Assembly: GCA_019112625.1 (NCBI GenBank)
Contig: DXIW01000060.1
Location: 1-64,000 of the forward strand
Reading direction: 5' to 3'
Length of the DNA stretch: 64,000 nt
Origin: Candidatus Acutalibacter stercorigallinarum
GTDB taxonomy: Bacteria; Bacillota; Clostridia; Oscillospirales; Acutalibacteraceae
Both the position numbers and the translations under genes were made by a program. Below are positions 29,950-39,059 of this stretch, one piece after another. Positions within the stretch are counted from its first letter, which is position 1, and each line of letters opens with the position of its first letter. The notes beneath the pieces were generated by a model, which saw only the letters and a program-made list of their open reading frames with translations, did no database searches and had not been told where the DNA came from.

Positions 29950-31221
29950 ATGGGGACAGGAAGAAAGCTGACCCGGGGCCAGAAGGCAGCCTGGGCCTTG
30001 GCCGCCGGGGCCGCGGCCCTGGTTCTGGCCGCGGTGGGGGCGGTGGCCTACTATGGAAACATCCTCCACGGGGCGGTGGAGCAGGCCACGGCCCGGGAAC
30101 CGGACCGGGCGGTGGTGGGGGTGTATGTGGAGGCCGGCGACCCGGCCCAGTCCCTGGAGGACACGGCGGGCTACGCCTACGGCGCGGCGGCGGGGGAGCC
30201 CCACGGGGAACAGGCCCAGGCGGCGCTCCGGCAGCGGCTGGGGGAGGTGGAGATCGCATCCAGCCCCACAGCCTTCGCCCTGGCGGACCGCCTGAAGGCG
30301 GGGGAGGTCCGGGCCATTTTGCTGGGGGACGCCTACGCCCAGGCCCTCTCGGAGGCCCCGGGCTACCAGTGGACCGCCCGGCGCCTGCGGCAGGTGGGCA
30401 GCCTGGAGCTGGAGCTGGAGGACACCCCGGAGCCCCTGGCTGTGCCCGAGGACCTGCCCCGGCGCTTTCTGGTGTACCTCAGCGGGACGGACACTTTCGG
30501 CAGCGCGGCCACCCGGGCCCGCAGCGACGTGAACATCCTGGCGGCGGTGGACACCCAGGAGAAAAAGCTGCTGCTGGTGGCCACGCCCCGGGACTTTTAC
30601 GTCACCTTCCCGGAGACGGGGGGCGCGGGGGACAAGCTGGCCCACGCGGGTATCTACGGGGTGGAGGCCTCGGCGGCGGCCCTGGAGGGCCTGTACGGCG
30701 TGGCGGTGAACTACTGGGTGAAGCTGAACTTCACCGGCTTTGTGGAGCTCATCGACGCCCTGGGCGGGGTGGAGGTCTACTCGGACCAGGCGTTTACCGT
30801 GGAGCCCATCAGGACCTACCAACAGGGGTACAACCAGCTCACCGGGCTGGAGGCCCTGGCCTTTGCCCGGGAGCGGTACAGCTTCCCCGACGGGGACTAC
30901 CAGCGGGCCAAAAACCAGATGGAGGTCATCCGGGCGGTGGTGGAGAAGTGCAGCTCCTTCGCCCTGGTCCAGAATTTCCGGCCGGTGCTGGAGGCGGCGG
31001 GGGAGCACCTGGAGACCAACATGCCCAAGGAGCACCTCTACGGCCTGGCGGCGCAGCAGCTGGGGGACCCCGGCCCCTGGACCGTGGAGACCTACACCGC
31101 CCAGGGGGAGAGCGCCTACCGGGAGACCTATTCTATGCCCGGGCAGGAGCTGTACGTGATCCTCCCCGGGGAGGATTCGGTACAGGAGGCAAAGGAAAAG
31201 CTGGCCGCGGTGCTGGGGTAG
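29950..31221 (+). CDS. LytR-CpsA-Psr (LCP) family glycopolymer transferase
   Basis: A 423-residue membrane-anchored protein. A basic N-terminus and one helix (residues 15-36) place the rest outside the cell. After an extracellular accessory region the LCP domain shows SGTDTFG, the arginine-rich RARSDVNIL, VATPRDFYV, VNYWVKLNFTGFVELIDALGGVEVY and ALAFARERY. LCP enzymes transfer lipid-linked glycopolymers to peptidoglycan. Being last in the operon, it probably attaches the polymer made by the upstream genes to the wall. GGAGG precedes the ATG, with 32 bp from the aldolase gene. Confidence 0.9.
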   Translation: MGTGRKLTRGQKAAWALAAGAAALVLAAVGAVAYYGNILHGAVEQATAREPDRAVVGVYVEAGDPAQSLEDTAGYAYGAAAGEPHGEQAQAALRQRLGEVEIASSPTAFALADRLKAGEVRAILLGDAYAQALSEAPGYQWTARRLRQVGSLELELEDTPEPLAVPEDLPRRFLVYLSGTDTFGSAATRARSDVNILAAVDTQEKKLLLVATPRDFYVTFPETGGAGDKLAHAGIYGVEASAAALEGLYGVAVNYWVKLNFTGFVELIDALGGVEVYSDQAFTVEPIRTYQQGYNQLTGLEALAFARERYSFPDGDYQRAKNQMEVIRAVVEKCSSFALVQNFRPVLEAAGEHLETNMPKEHLYGLAAQQLGDPGPWTVETYTAQGESAYRETYSMPGQELYVILPGEDSVQEAKEKLAAVLG

Positions 31222-31298
31222 GCAAAAGCGGGGGGACTGGCAGTTTTTCCCCGGGTCTCTCATAGAGATAGGGGAGACTGAGAAAAGGGAGTGGCAGC

Positions 31299-31991
31299 AT
31301 GTTCCTCTTCGCGCAGCTTTTGGACCTGTTTTCCGGGCTATGGGCCTTTTTCCTCCACGTCACCGGGGGCGGCAGCTTCCCCAAGGCGCTGCCCGCCGCC
31401 CAGGAGCGCAAGTACCTGGAGGAGCTGTCCCGGGGCAGCCCCACCGCCCGCCAGGCCCTCATCGAGCACAATTTGCGGCTGGTGGCCCACATCGTAAAAA
31501 AATATTACGCCGGGCAGAACGACCAGGAGGACCTGATCTCCATCGGCACCATCGGGCTCATCAAGGCGGTGGACAGCTTCGACCCGAAGAAGGGCATCAA
31601 GCTGTCCAGCTACGCCTCCCGGTGCATCGAGAACGAGATCCTCATGTTTTTCCGCAGCGGGAAAAAATCCGCCCAGGACGTGTCCCTCAACGAGCCCATC
31701 GACACGGACAAGGACGGCAACGCCCTGACGATTTTGGACACCATGGCCGTGGAGGACACCATCGCCGACGACCTGGACACGCGGATGAAGAGCGAGAAGC
31801 TCTATGGGTTCCTCCAGCGGGCCCTCACCCCCCGGGAGCGGACCATTGTGGTGCTGCGCTACGGCCTGTTCGGCTGCCGGCCCCAGCCCCAGCGGGAGGT
31901 GGCCCAGCGGCTGGGCATCAGCCGCAGCTACATCTCCCGCATCGAGAAAAAAGCCCTGGAAAAGCTGCGCCGGGAGTTTGGGCCGGACTGA
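31299..31991 (+). CDS. sigK: RNA polymerase sporulation sigma factor SigK
   Basis: A 230-residue sigma-70-family protein matching SigK in length and order. A hydrophobic pro-sequence of about 20-25 residues (FAQLLDLFSGLWAFFLHV) precedes region 2 (HNLRLVAHIVKKYY, DLISIGTIGLIKAVDSFD, KLSSYASRCIENEIL). Region 4 has TPRERTIVVLRYGL and the HTH REVAQRLGISRSYISRIEKKAL. In endospore formers SigK directs late mother-cell transcription after pro-sequence removal. The gene is uninterrupted, with no skin-type element. GGGAG precedes the ATG. It implies a spore-forming lineage. Confidence 0.93.
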   Translation: MFLFAQLLDLFSGLWAFFLHVTGGGSFPKALPAAQERKYLEELSRGSPTARQALIEHNLRLVAHIVKKYYAGQNDQEDLISIGTIGLIKAVDSFDPKKGIKLSSYASRCIENEILMFFRSGKKSAQDVSLNEPIDTDKDGNALTILDTMAVEDTIADDLDTRMKSEKLYGFLQRALTPRERTIVVLRYGLFGCRPQPQREVAQRLGISRSYISRIEKKALEKLRREFGPD

Positions 31992-32000
31992 GGCCGGGCC

Positions 32001-32029
32001 TTTACATTTTCCCCCTTCCCCGGTACAAT
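32001..32029 (+). promoter_or_regulatory. Promoter of trmO
   Basis: TTTACA, a 17-bp spacer and TACAAT, 28 bp upstream of the trmO start and just after the sigK stop. Confidence 0.65.
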
Positions 32030-32057
32030 AGGGACAGAAAGGAAAGGGGGAGCGGCT

Positions 32058-32744
32058 ATGGAGGAGTGGACCCTGCGTCCCATCGCCCGCATACAAAGTG
32101 ATTTTTCCGAGAAATTCGGCATCCCGCGGCAGAGCGGCCTGGTGGAGGCCCTGCGGGCCCGGGTGGTGTTCGCGCCGGAGTACCGGGTGCGGGAGGCCTT
32201 CCGGGGCCTGGAGGGCTTTACCCACATCTGGCTGGTGTGGGGGTTCTCCCAGAACGTGGGGGCAGGTTGGTCCCCCACGGTGCGGCCGCCCCGGCTGGGG
32301 GGCAACGTGCGCATGGGGGTGTTCGCCACCCGCTCCCCCTTCCGGCCCAACCCCATCGGCCTCTCCTGCGTGGAGCTGCTGGCAATCGACTATGACGCCC
32401 CCGACGGCCCCGCCCTGGTGGTGGGGGGCGCCGACCTGCTGGACGGCACGCCCATCTTCGACGTAAAGCCCTATGTGCCCCACGCCGACTGCCGCCCCCA
32501 GGCCCGGGGCGGGTTTTCCGACGCCCACCGGGAGGACCGGCTGGCGGTGGACTTCCCCCCGCAGCTGGAGGCCCTGGTGCCCCCGGACAAGCGGGAGGCC
32601 CTGCGGGGCGTGCTGGCCGGCGACCCCAGGCCCTCCTACCAGCGCGACCCCCAGCGCCTGTACGGCCTGGGCTTCGCCGGGCTGCAGGTGCGCTTTACCG
32701 TGGAGGACGGCGTCCTCCACGTGCGCCAGGTGGAAAAAGACTGA
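32058..32744 (+). CDS. trmO: tRNA (t6A37-N6)-methyltransferase TrmO
   Basis: A 228-residue protein of the TsaA/TrmO family, normal length. LRPIARIQSDFSEKFGIPRQ is the family start, FTHIWLVWGF follows, and RMGVFATRSPFRPNPIGLS is the SAM-binding signature. GADLLDGTPIFDVKPYVPHAD completes the core. The enzyme N6-methylates threonylcarbamoyladenosine at position 37 of certain tRNAs. It has its own promoter and a terminator directly after the stop, so it is a single-gene unit between sigK and glgB. Confidence 0.93.
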   Translation: MEEWTLRPIARIQSDFSEKFGIPRQSGLVEALRARVVFAPEYRVREAFRGLEGFTHIWLVWGFSQNVGAGWSPTVRPPRLGGNVRMGVFATRSPFRPNPIGLSCVELLAIDYDAPDGPALVVGGADLLDGTPIFDVKPYVPHADCRPQARGGFSDAHREDRLAVDFPPQLEALVPPDKREALRGVLAGDPRPSYQRDPQRLYGLGFAGLQVRFTVEDGVLHVRQVEKD

Positions 32745-32749
32745 GACGC

Positions 32750-32787
32750 GCCCACCCTCCGGGAGCCCGGGGGGTGGGCATCTTTTA
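32750..32787 (+). terminator. Terminator after trmO
   Basis: The stem GCCCACCC/GGGTGGGC with a GC-rich loop is followed by TCTTTTAC. It starts 6 bp after the stop codon. Confidence 0.8.
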
Positions 32788-32959
32788 CGAGAAAAATCCC
32801 CTCCCAGAAAGTCCGGCAAGGTTTTTGGCGGGGGTGGGTTACAATGGCTGGAAGGGGGCAACTGGGTGCTTGACCAGAAAACTGCGCTGAGGTTTGTGCA
32901 TTAGAAATAAAGATTAAGTAATTTTTATTACAAGTTTGCCTTAAATAGCTAAAAACCAC

Positions 32960-32987
32960 TTGATTTTTTTTACAGGTATGGTATGAT
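32960..32987 (+). promoter_or_regulatory. Promoter of the glg operon
   Basis: TTGATT, a 16-bp T-rich spacer and TATGAT, 46 bp upstream of the glgB start. The surrounding 32870-32990 stretch is AT-rich compared with its neighbours. Confidence 0.65.
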
Positions 32988-33033
32988 AGCTCTAAAGGAA
33001 TCCGGAACCTCCGGAAAAAGGAGCGTGTGCGCT

Positions 33034-35052
33034 ATGGATCGCGAGAAAAAGCTATCGAAAGCCAGCGCGGAAAAGAAGCCGGAAAATGTCCCGCTCTATC
33101 TGTTCCGCAGCGGAAAAAACCGCCGGGCTTATGAGTATATGGGCCTGCACAAGACCGTGAAGGACGGCAAGGAGTGCATGGTGGCCCGGGTGTGGGCCCC
33201 CAGGGCCAAGGAAGTTTCCCTGGTGGGCAATTTCTGCAACTGGGACAAGGCCAAGTACCCCCTGGAGAAAATCGACGACCAGGTGTGGGAGGGCTACACA
33301 GACTTTGTGTTCCAGCCCTACGAGCTGTACAAATTCTACATCAAGACCGCCAAGGGGGAGGACACCTACAAGTCGGACCCCTACGCCCGCCACACCGAGA
33401 CCCGGCCCGGCACCGCCTCCCGCTGGTACGAGCTGGAGGGCTACCAGTGGCAAGACCAGGCCTGGCAGGACCACAAAAAGCAGCACCCCCACTACGACCA
33501 GCCGGTGAACATCTACGAGGTCCACGCCGGCTCCTGGCGGAAATACCAGGACGGCAGCGTGTTCTCCTACGACAAGCTGGGGGATGAGCTCATCCCCTAC
33601 GTGAAAGACATGGGCTTTACCCACATCGAGTTCATGCCCCTGACCGAGTATCCTTTCGACGCCTCCTGGGGCTACCAGGTGACGGGCTACTTCGCCCCCA
33701 CCTCCCGCTATGGGGAGCCCAAGGATTTTATGCGCTTCGTCGACCGGTGCCACCAGGCGGGCATCGGGGTCATCATGGACTGGGTGCCCGCCCACTTCCC
33801 CCGGGACGCGGCGGGGCTGGCCAAATTCGACGGCACCCCCTGCTACGAGTATGAGGACCCCCGCAAGGGGGAGCACAAGGAGTGGGGCACCCTGGTGTTC
33901 GACTTCGGCCGGCCCGAGGTGATCAGCTTCCTCATGTCCAGCGCCGTGTTCTGGCTGAAGGAGTACCACGTGGACGGCCTGCGGGTGGACGCGGTGGCCT
34001 CTATGCTGTACCTGGACTACAACCGCCGGGACGGGGAGTGGATCGCCAACAAGGACGGGGGCAAGGAGAACCTGGAGGCCGTGGCCTTCCTGCAGGCTTT
34101 GAACGAGGCCGCCTTCGCCGAGGTCCCCGAGGTGATGATGATCGCCGAGGAGTCCACCTCCTGGCCCATGGTGTCGAAGCCCACCTTTATGGGGGGCCTG
34201 GGCTTCAACTACAAGTGGAACATGGGCTGGATGAACGATATGCTCCGGTACATGTCCATGGACCCCCTGTTCCGCAGCGGGAACCACAACGCCCTGACCT
34301 TCTCCTTCTTCTACGCCTTTTCCGAGAACTTCATCCTGCCCATCTCCCACGATGAGGTGGTGTACGGGAAGAGCTCCCTCATCAATAAAATGCCGGGGGA
34401 CGACAAGATGAAGGCCGACCAGATGCGGGCTTTCGTCAGCTTTATGATGGCCCACCCGGGCAAGAAGCTGTTCTTTATGGGCACGGAGTTTGCCCAGAAG
34501 AACGAGTGGAATTTCGAGAAAGAGCTGGAGTGGGGGCTTTTGCAGTACCCCGAGCACCAGAACGCCCAGGCCTTCTTCAAGGCGGTGAACCACTTCTACC
34601 TCCAGCGGCCCGAGCTGTGGGAGATCGACTTCTCCTGGGAGGGCTTCGAGTGGATCTCCAACGACGACTACCAGCAGAGCGTCATCGCCTTCCGCCGGAA
34701 GTCCCGAGAGGGCAAAGAGCTGGTGTGCGTGTGCAACTTCGTGCCCGTCCAGCGGGAGAACTACTGCATCGGCGTGCCCATCCGGGGCACCTGGGCCGAG
34801 GTGTTCTCCTCTGACGACAAAGCCTTCGGCGGCCAGGGCGTCACCAACGGCAAGGCCATCAAGACCCAGGACGTGCCCATGCACGGCTGCGAGCAGAGCG
34901 TGAGCCTCACTCTGCCGGGCAACTCGGTGTTCTTCCTGGAGTGCGTGAGGAAGACCCCCAAGCGGGCCGCGAGGACCACCGCCAAAAAGGCGGAGAAGCC
35001 CGTCCCGAAAAAGCCCGCCAAGAAGACGGCGGCGAAGGGGAAAGCACAGTAA
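33034..35052 (+). CDS. glgB: 1,4-alpha-glucan branching enzyme GlgB
   Basis: A 672-residue GH13 enzyme that makes alpha-1,6 branches in glycogen. A CBM48 domain (VARVWAPRAKEVSLVGNFCNW) precedes the barrel. EVHAGSWR, GVIMDWVPAHFP, the nucleophile region GLRVDAVASMLYLDY, MIAEEST and LPISHDEVVYGK show the catalytic aspartates and glutamate. The last 35 residues are a Lys/Ala/Pro-rich tail (KRAARTTAKK, KPAKKTAAKG), which is not usual for GlgB. The ATG at 33034 has AAAAAGGAG upstream. It is first in a glgB-C-D-A operon. Confidence 0.95.
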   Translation: MDREKKLSKASAEKKPENVPLYLFRSGKNRRAYEYMGLHKTVKDGKECMVARVWAPRAKEVSLVGNFCNWDKAKYPLEKIDDQVWEGYTDFVFQPYELYKFYIKTAKGEDTYKSDPYARHTETRPGTASRWYELEGYQWQDQAWQDHKKQHPHYDQPVNIYEVHAGSWRKYQDGSVFSYDKLGDELIPYVKDMGFTHIEFMPLTEYPFDASWGYQVTGYFAPTSRYGEPKDFMRFVDRCHQAGIGVIMDWVPAHFPRDAAGLAKFDGTPCYEYEDPRKGEHKEWGTLVFDFGRPEVISFLMSSAVFWLKEYHVDGLRVDAVASMLYLDYNRRDGEWIANKDGGKENLEAVAFLQALNEAAFAEVPEVMMIAEESTSWPMVSKPTFMGGLGFNYKWNMGWMNDMLRYMSMDPLFRSGNHNALTFSFFYAFSENFILPISHDEVVYGKSSLINKMPGDDKMKADQMRAFVSFMMAHPGKKLFFMGTEFAQKNEWNFEKELEWGLLQYPEHQNAQAFFKAVNHFYLQRPELWEIDFSWEGFEWISNDDYQQSVIAFRRKSREGKELVCVCNFVPVQRENYCIGVPIRGTWAEVFSSDDKAFGGQGVTNGKAIKTQDVPMHGCEQSVSLTLPGNSVFFLECVRKTPKRAARTTAKKAEKPVPKKPAKKTAAKGKAQ

Positions 35053-35144
35053 AAAAGCGGCGCCCTCCCGGGTGGGAGAGAGGGAAAGCCCCCTGGAGGG
35101 GCGCGGCTTTGGAATAGACCGATCATATTAAGGAGGACGATACA

Positions 35145-36356
35145 ATGTTACCCAAACAAGAGGTCGTGGCAATGCTGTTGGCCGGCGGCCAGGGCAGCCG
35201 CCTGGGCGTGCTCACCAGGAACCTGGCAAAGCCTGCCGTACCCTTTGGGGGGAAGTACCGCATCATTGACTTCCCCCTGTCCAACTGCGTGAATTCCGGC
35301 ATCGAGACCGTGGGCGTGCTCACCCAGTACCAGCCCCTGGAGCTCAACGACTACATCGGCAACGGCCAGCCCTGGGACCTGGACAGCAACACCGCCGGTG
35401 TGCACATCCTTCCCCCTTACCAGAAGAAGCGGGGCACCGACTGGTACAAGGGCACCGCCAACGCCATCTATCAGAACATCCCCTTTATCGAGCGGTATAA
35501 CCCCGACTATGTGGTGGTGCTCTCCGGCGACCACATCTACAAGATGGATTACTCGAAGATGCTGGCCTTCCACAAGGAGAAGGACGCCGCCTGCACCATC
35601 GCCGTGTACGAGGTGCCCATGGCCGAGGCCTCCCGCTTCGGTATCCTGAACACCAACGAGGACGGCTCCATCTACGAGTTTGACGAGAAGCCCAAGGTGC
35701 CCAAGAGCAACAAGGCCTCCATGGGGATCTACGTGTTCACCTGGGAGAAGCTGCGCAAGTACCTGGAGGAGGACGAGGAGAACCCCAAGAGCCAGAACGA
35801 CTTCGGCAAGAACGTGCTGCCCGCCATGCTGAACGCCGGCGAGAAGATGTTCGCCTACCGGTTCGAGGGCTACTGGAAGGACGTGGGCACCATCGAGAGC
35901 CTGTGGGAGTCCAACATGGACCTCCTCAATCCCAACGTGCCCCTGGACCTGAGCGACGACCAGTGGCGCATCTACGCCCGCAACCCGGTGATGCCCCCCC
36001 ACTACGTGGCCAAGGACGCCCACGTGCAGAACTCCCTGGTGGCCGAGGGCTGCAACGTCTACGGTGAGATCGACTTCGCCGTGCTGTTCGCCGGGGTGTA
36101 CGTTGCCCCCGGGGCTGTGGTGAAGGATTCCATCGTCATGCCCGGGGCCCGCATCGAAGAGGGAGCCCGGGTGCAGTACGCCATCGTGGCGGAGAACTCT
36201 GTGGTAGGCGCCGGCGCCGTGGTGGGCGAGCGGCCCGAGGATATGGAGAACAAAGACGACTGGGGCGTGGCCGTCATCGGCCCCGGGTGCAATATCGCCC
36301 CCGGCACCGTGGTGCCCCCCAAGGCCATGATCGACGCTGAGGAGGAAAATAAGTGA
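35145..36356 (+). CDS. glgC: Glucose-1-phosphate adenylyltransferase GlgC
   Basis: A 403-residue ADP-glucose pyrophosphorylase, the committed step of glycogen synthesis. The nucleotide loop [13 protein letters not shown], the substrate region [29 protein letters not shown] and [10 protein letters not shown] are intact. A C-terminal left-handed beta-helix carries hexapeptide repeats. AAGGAGG lies upstream of the ATG. A possible weak attenuator hairpin lies in the 92-bp gap after glgB. It overlaps glgD by 4 bp; the two usually form a heteromer in Firmicutes. Confidence 0.95.
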   Translation: MLPKQEVVAMLLAGGQGSRLGVLTRNLAKPAVPFGGKYRIIDFPLSNCVNSGIETVGVLTQYQPLELNDYIGNGQPWDLDSNTAGVHILPPYQKKRGTDWYKGTANAIYQNIPFIERYNPDYVVVLSGDHIYKMDYSKMLAFHKEKDAACTIAVYEVPMAEASRFGILNTNEDGSIYEFDEKPKVPKSNKASMGIYVFTWEKLRKYLEEDEENPKSQNDFGKNVLPAMLNAGEKMFAYRFEGYWKDVGTIESLWESNMDLLNPNVPLDLSDDQWRIYARNPVMPPHYVAKDAHVQNSLVAEGCNVYGEIDFAVLFAGVYVAPGAVVKDSIVMPGARIEEGARVQYAIVAENSVVGAGAVVGERPEDMENKDDWGVAVIGPGCNIAPGTVVPPKAMIDAEEENK

Positions 36357-37468
36357 TGCGTGGTAATGATGTGATCGGCATCCTCTTTGCCTATGTGCAC
36401 GAGGAGCGCGTGAGAGAATTGACAGAGCACCGGGTGATGGCCTCCATCCCCTACGGCGGGCGCTACCGCCTGGTGGACTTCCCCCTTTCCAACATGGTGA
36501 ATTCCGGCATCAATAAGGTGGGCGTCATCACCGAGCAGAACTATCAGTCTTTGATGGACCACCTGGGCTCTGGCAAGGCCTGGGACCTGTCCCGGAAGCG
36601 GGAGGGCCTGTACCTGCTGCCCCCCTTCGGGGCCGAGACCACCCGCACCGAGGGGAAGATCGCCTCCCTGTCCAGTATCCACCGGTTTTTGAAGAACTCC
36701 CACGAGGAGTATGTGTTCCTCTCCGACTGCGACGTGGTGGCCAATGTGGACTATAAGGAAGTGTTCCAATTCCACAGCGACAAGCAGGCGGACGTGACTG
36801 TGCTTTACCGCCACGGGACCTCTCCGGATACGGACCGGAACGTGGTGTTCACCGTAGACCCGGAAGGCGTAGTGCGGGATATGCTCATCAAGCGGGGCAG
36901 CGACGCCGACTGCAACTACGGCATGGGCAAGTACCTCATCAGCCGCGAGCTGTTGATGGATTTGGTGGAGGAGTGCATGAGCCGCAACCTCTACGACTTT
37001 GACCGGGACCTGCTCCAGCGCCGTCTGAAGGAGCTGCGGGTGTACGGCTTCGAGTTTACCGGCGCCGCCTATCCCATCACCTCCTTCGGCAGCTACTTCA
37101 GCGCCAACATGGCGCTGATGGACCCCAAGGTGCGGTCCCAGCTGTTCCAGCCCGACCACCCCATCTACACCAAGGTGCGGGACGACATGCCCGCCCGGTA
37201 CGGCCTGGGCTCGGTGGTGTCCAACTCCATCGTGGCCGACGGCTGCGTCATCGACGGCGAAGTGGAGAACTGCGTGCTCTTCCGCGGCGTAAAGGTGAAG
37301 AAGGGCGCCCGCCTGCGCAACTGTGTCATCATGCAGGACAGCATCATCGGCGAGAACGCCCGGCTGGATTATGTGGTGGCCGACAAGGACGTGGTGTTCG
37401 ACAACAACCGGGTGCTCACCGGGCACCAGACCTACCCCGTGTACGTAGCCAAGGGCAGCAAGGTATAA
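36353..37468 (+). CDS. glgD: ADP-glucose pyrophosphorylase regulatory subunit GlgD
   Basis: A 371-residue paralogue of GlgC. The N-terminal motif is changed ([15 protein letters not shown] in place of the GGQGSRL loop), as in GlgD proteins, which are catalytically weak but stimulate Glg[26 protein letters not shown] and [14 protein letters not shown] are conserved, and the C-terminal beta-helix is present. The ATGA overlap with glgC ensures coupled production. Confidence 0.93.
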   Translation: MMRGNDVIGILFAYVHEERVRELTEHRVMASIPYGGRYRLVDFPLSNMVNSGINKVGVITEQNYQSLMDHLGSGKAWDLSRKREGLYLLPPFGAETTRTEGKIASLSSIHRFLKNSHEEYVFLSDCDVVANVDYKEVFQFHSDKQADVTVLYRHGTSPDTDRNVVFTVDPEGVVRDMLIKRGSDADCNYGMGKYLISRELLMDLVEECMSRNLYDFDRDLLQRRLKELRVYGFEFTGAAYPITSFGSYFSANMALMDPKVRSQLFQPDHPIYTKVRDDMPARYGLGSVVSNSIVADGCVIDGEVENCVLFRGVKVKKGARLRNCVIMQDSIIGENARLDYVVADKDVVFDNNRVLTGHQTYPVYVAKGSKV

Positions 37469-37538
37469 GCCCCGGCAGATCAGCAGCCAGGAAATAGCCT
37501 GCGGCGCCGTTGGGCGGCCGCAAGAAAGGAAGTTACTT

Positions 37539-38966
37539 ATGAAAGTATTGTTTTGCGCCAGTGAAGCGCTGCCCTTTTCCGCCACAGGCGGCCTTGCGGA
37601 TGTAGCGGGCTCGCTGCCCCAGGCCCTCCGTTCCCGGCTCATCGGCTGCCGGGTGGTGGTGCCCCTGTACGACAGCACCCCCCAGGAGCTGCGGGACCAG
37701 ATGAAATTCATCACCAGCATCAGCGTGCCGGTGGCCTGGCGCCGCCAGTACTGCGGCATTTTCGAGGCCAAGGTAGGCAGCGTCATCTACTACCTCATCG
37801 ACAACCAGTACTACTTCAAGCGCCACGGGCTCTACGGCCATTTCGACGACGCCGAGCGCTTCGCCTTCTTCTCCCGGGCCATTCTGGAGATGCTGCCTTA
37901 CATCGACTTCAAGCCGGACGTTATCCATACCAACGACTGGCAGACCGCCCTGGTGCCTGTGTACTACCGGCTGTTCTACGCCAATAACGAGTGGTACTCC
38001 GGCATCAAGACATTGTTCACCATCCACAACATCCAGTACCAGGGCCAGTACGGCAAGGAGATCCTGGAGGACGTGTTCGGCATCCCCAATTACGAGGCAC
38101 CCCTGCTGGAGTACGACAACTGCGTGAACCTGATGAAGGGCGCCATCGAGTGCGCCAACTGGGTCTCTACCGTAAGCCCCACCTACGCCCAGGAGATTCT
38201 GGACCCCTGGTTCTCCCACAAGCTGGACCCCATCCTGCGGGAGCGCAGCTGGAAGCTCTCCGGTATCCTCAACGGCATCGATGTGGTGAATTACGACCCG
38301 GAGCACGACCCCAACCTCTACGCCAACTACAGCCGGGAGGACATGGCGGGCAAAGCGGTGAACAAGCAGAAGCTCCAAGAGCGGCTGTGCATCGAGCAGA
38401 ACCCCGACCTGCCCATGATCGGCATGGTCACCCGGCTGGTGTCCCACAAGGGCCTGGACCTGGTGAAGGACGCGGTGGACAACGTGATGACCTACACCAA
38501 CGCCCAGTTCGTGGTGCTGGGCAGCGGCGACCTGGAGTACGAGAATTACTTTAAGTGGATGCAGGAGAAGTACCCCGGCCGGTTCGTGCTGTGCCTGGGC
38601 TTCGTGCCGGAGCTGTCCCGGAAGATCTACGCCGGGTCCGACATTTTCCTAATGCCCAGCAAGAGCGAGCCCTGCGGCCTGTCCCAGATGATCGCGCTGC
38701 GGTACGGCTCCATCCCTGTGGTGCGTGAGACCGGAGGCCTGAAGGACTCCATCACCGACAGCGGCGACGGCCAGGGCAACGGCTTCACCTTCCAGACCTA
38801 CAACGCTGGGGATATGCTCAACTCCCTGCACCGTGCCATTTACGCCTACAACTCCGACAAGGAGGGCTGGGGCATTCTGGTGGACCGGGCCATGGGCTGC
38901 GACAACAGCTGGGGCAAGTCCGCCAACGAGTATATCAGGCTCTACAAGCAGCTGTGCAAGGACTAA
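37539..38966 (+). CDS. glgA: Glycogen synthase GlgA
   Basis: A 475-residue GT5 enzyme that adds glucose from ADP-glucose to glycogen. The ADP-glucose site FSATGGLADVAGSLP replaces the usual KVGGL with a variant. HTNDWQTALVP, TIHNIQYQGQYG, ILNGIDVVNYDPE and MPSKSEPCGLSQMIALRYG are conserved, and the family tail motif is WGKSANEYIRLY. It starts 70 bp after glgD with AAAGGAAG upstream and is followed by a strong terminator, closing the operon. Confidence 0.95.
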   Translation: MKVLFCASEALPFSATGGLADVAGSLPQALRSRLIGCRVVVPLYDSTPQELRDQMKFITSISVPVAWRRQYCGIFEAKVGSVIYYLIDNQYYFKRHGLYGHFDDAERFAFFSRAILEMLPYIDFKPDVIHTNDWQTALVPVYYRLFYANNEWYSGIKTLFTIHNIQYQGQYGKEILEDVFGIPNYEAPLLEYDNCVNLMKGAIECANWVSTVSPTYAQEILDPWFSHKLDPILRERSWKLSGILNGIDVVNYDPEHDPNLYANYSREDMAGKAVNKQKLQERLCIEQNPDLPMIGMVTRLVSHKGLDLVKDAVDNVMTYTNAQFVVLGSGDLEYENYFKWMQEKYPGRFVLCLGFVPELSRKIYAGSDIFLMPSKSEPCGLSQMIALRYGSIPVVRETGGLKDSITDSGDGQGNGFTFQTYNAGDMLNSLHRAIYAYNSDKEGWGILVDRAMGCDNSWGKSANEYIRLYKQLCKD

Positions 38967-38980
38967 AACGAAACACAAAG

Positions 38981-39010
38981 CGGCCGGGGCGCGCCCCGGC
39001 CGTTTTTCTT
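38981..39010 (+). terminator. Strong terminator after glgA
   Basis: A perfect palindrome with 10-11 bp per arm centred on GGGGCGCGCCCC, followed by TTTTTCTTTT. It lies 15 bp after the glgA stop. Confidence 0.9.
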
Positions 39011-39059
39011 TTGCAAAAAGAAAAAGAGCGGGCCCATGGCCCGCTCCTTTGTGTTTCGG

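Noticed and set aside
29898-31265. 455-codon plus-strand frame overlapping the LCP gene in another frame
   Set aside because: Gly/Pro/Arg-rich shadow of the LCP gene, which has a membrane anchor and the full LCP motif set.
35053-35144. Attenuator or riboswitch between glgB and glgC
   Set aside because: AAAGC-GGCGCCCTCC and GGAGGGGCGCGGCTTT can pair only with mismatches and no U-tract follows, so it was not listed as a separate feature.
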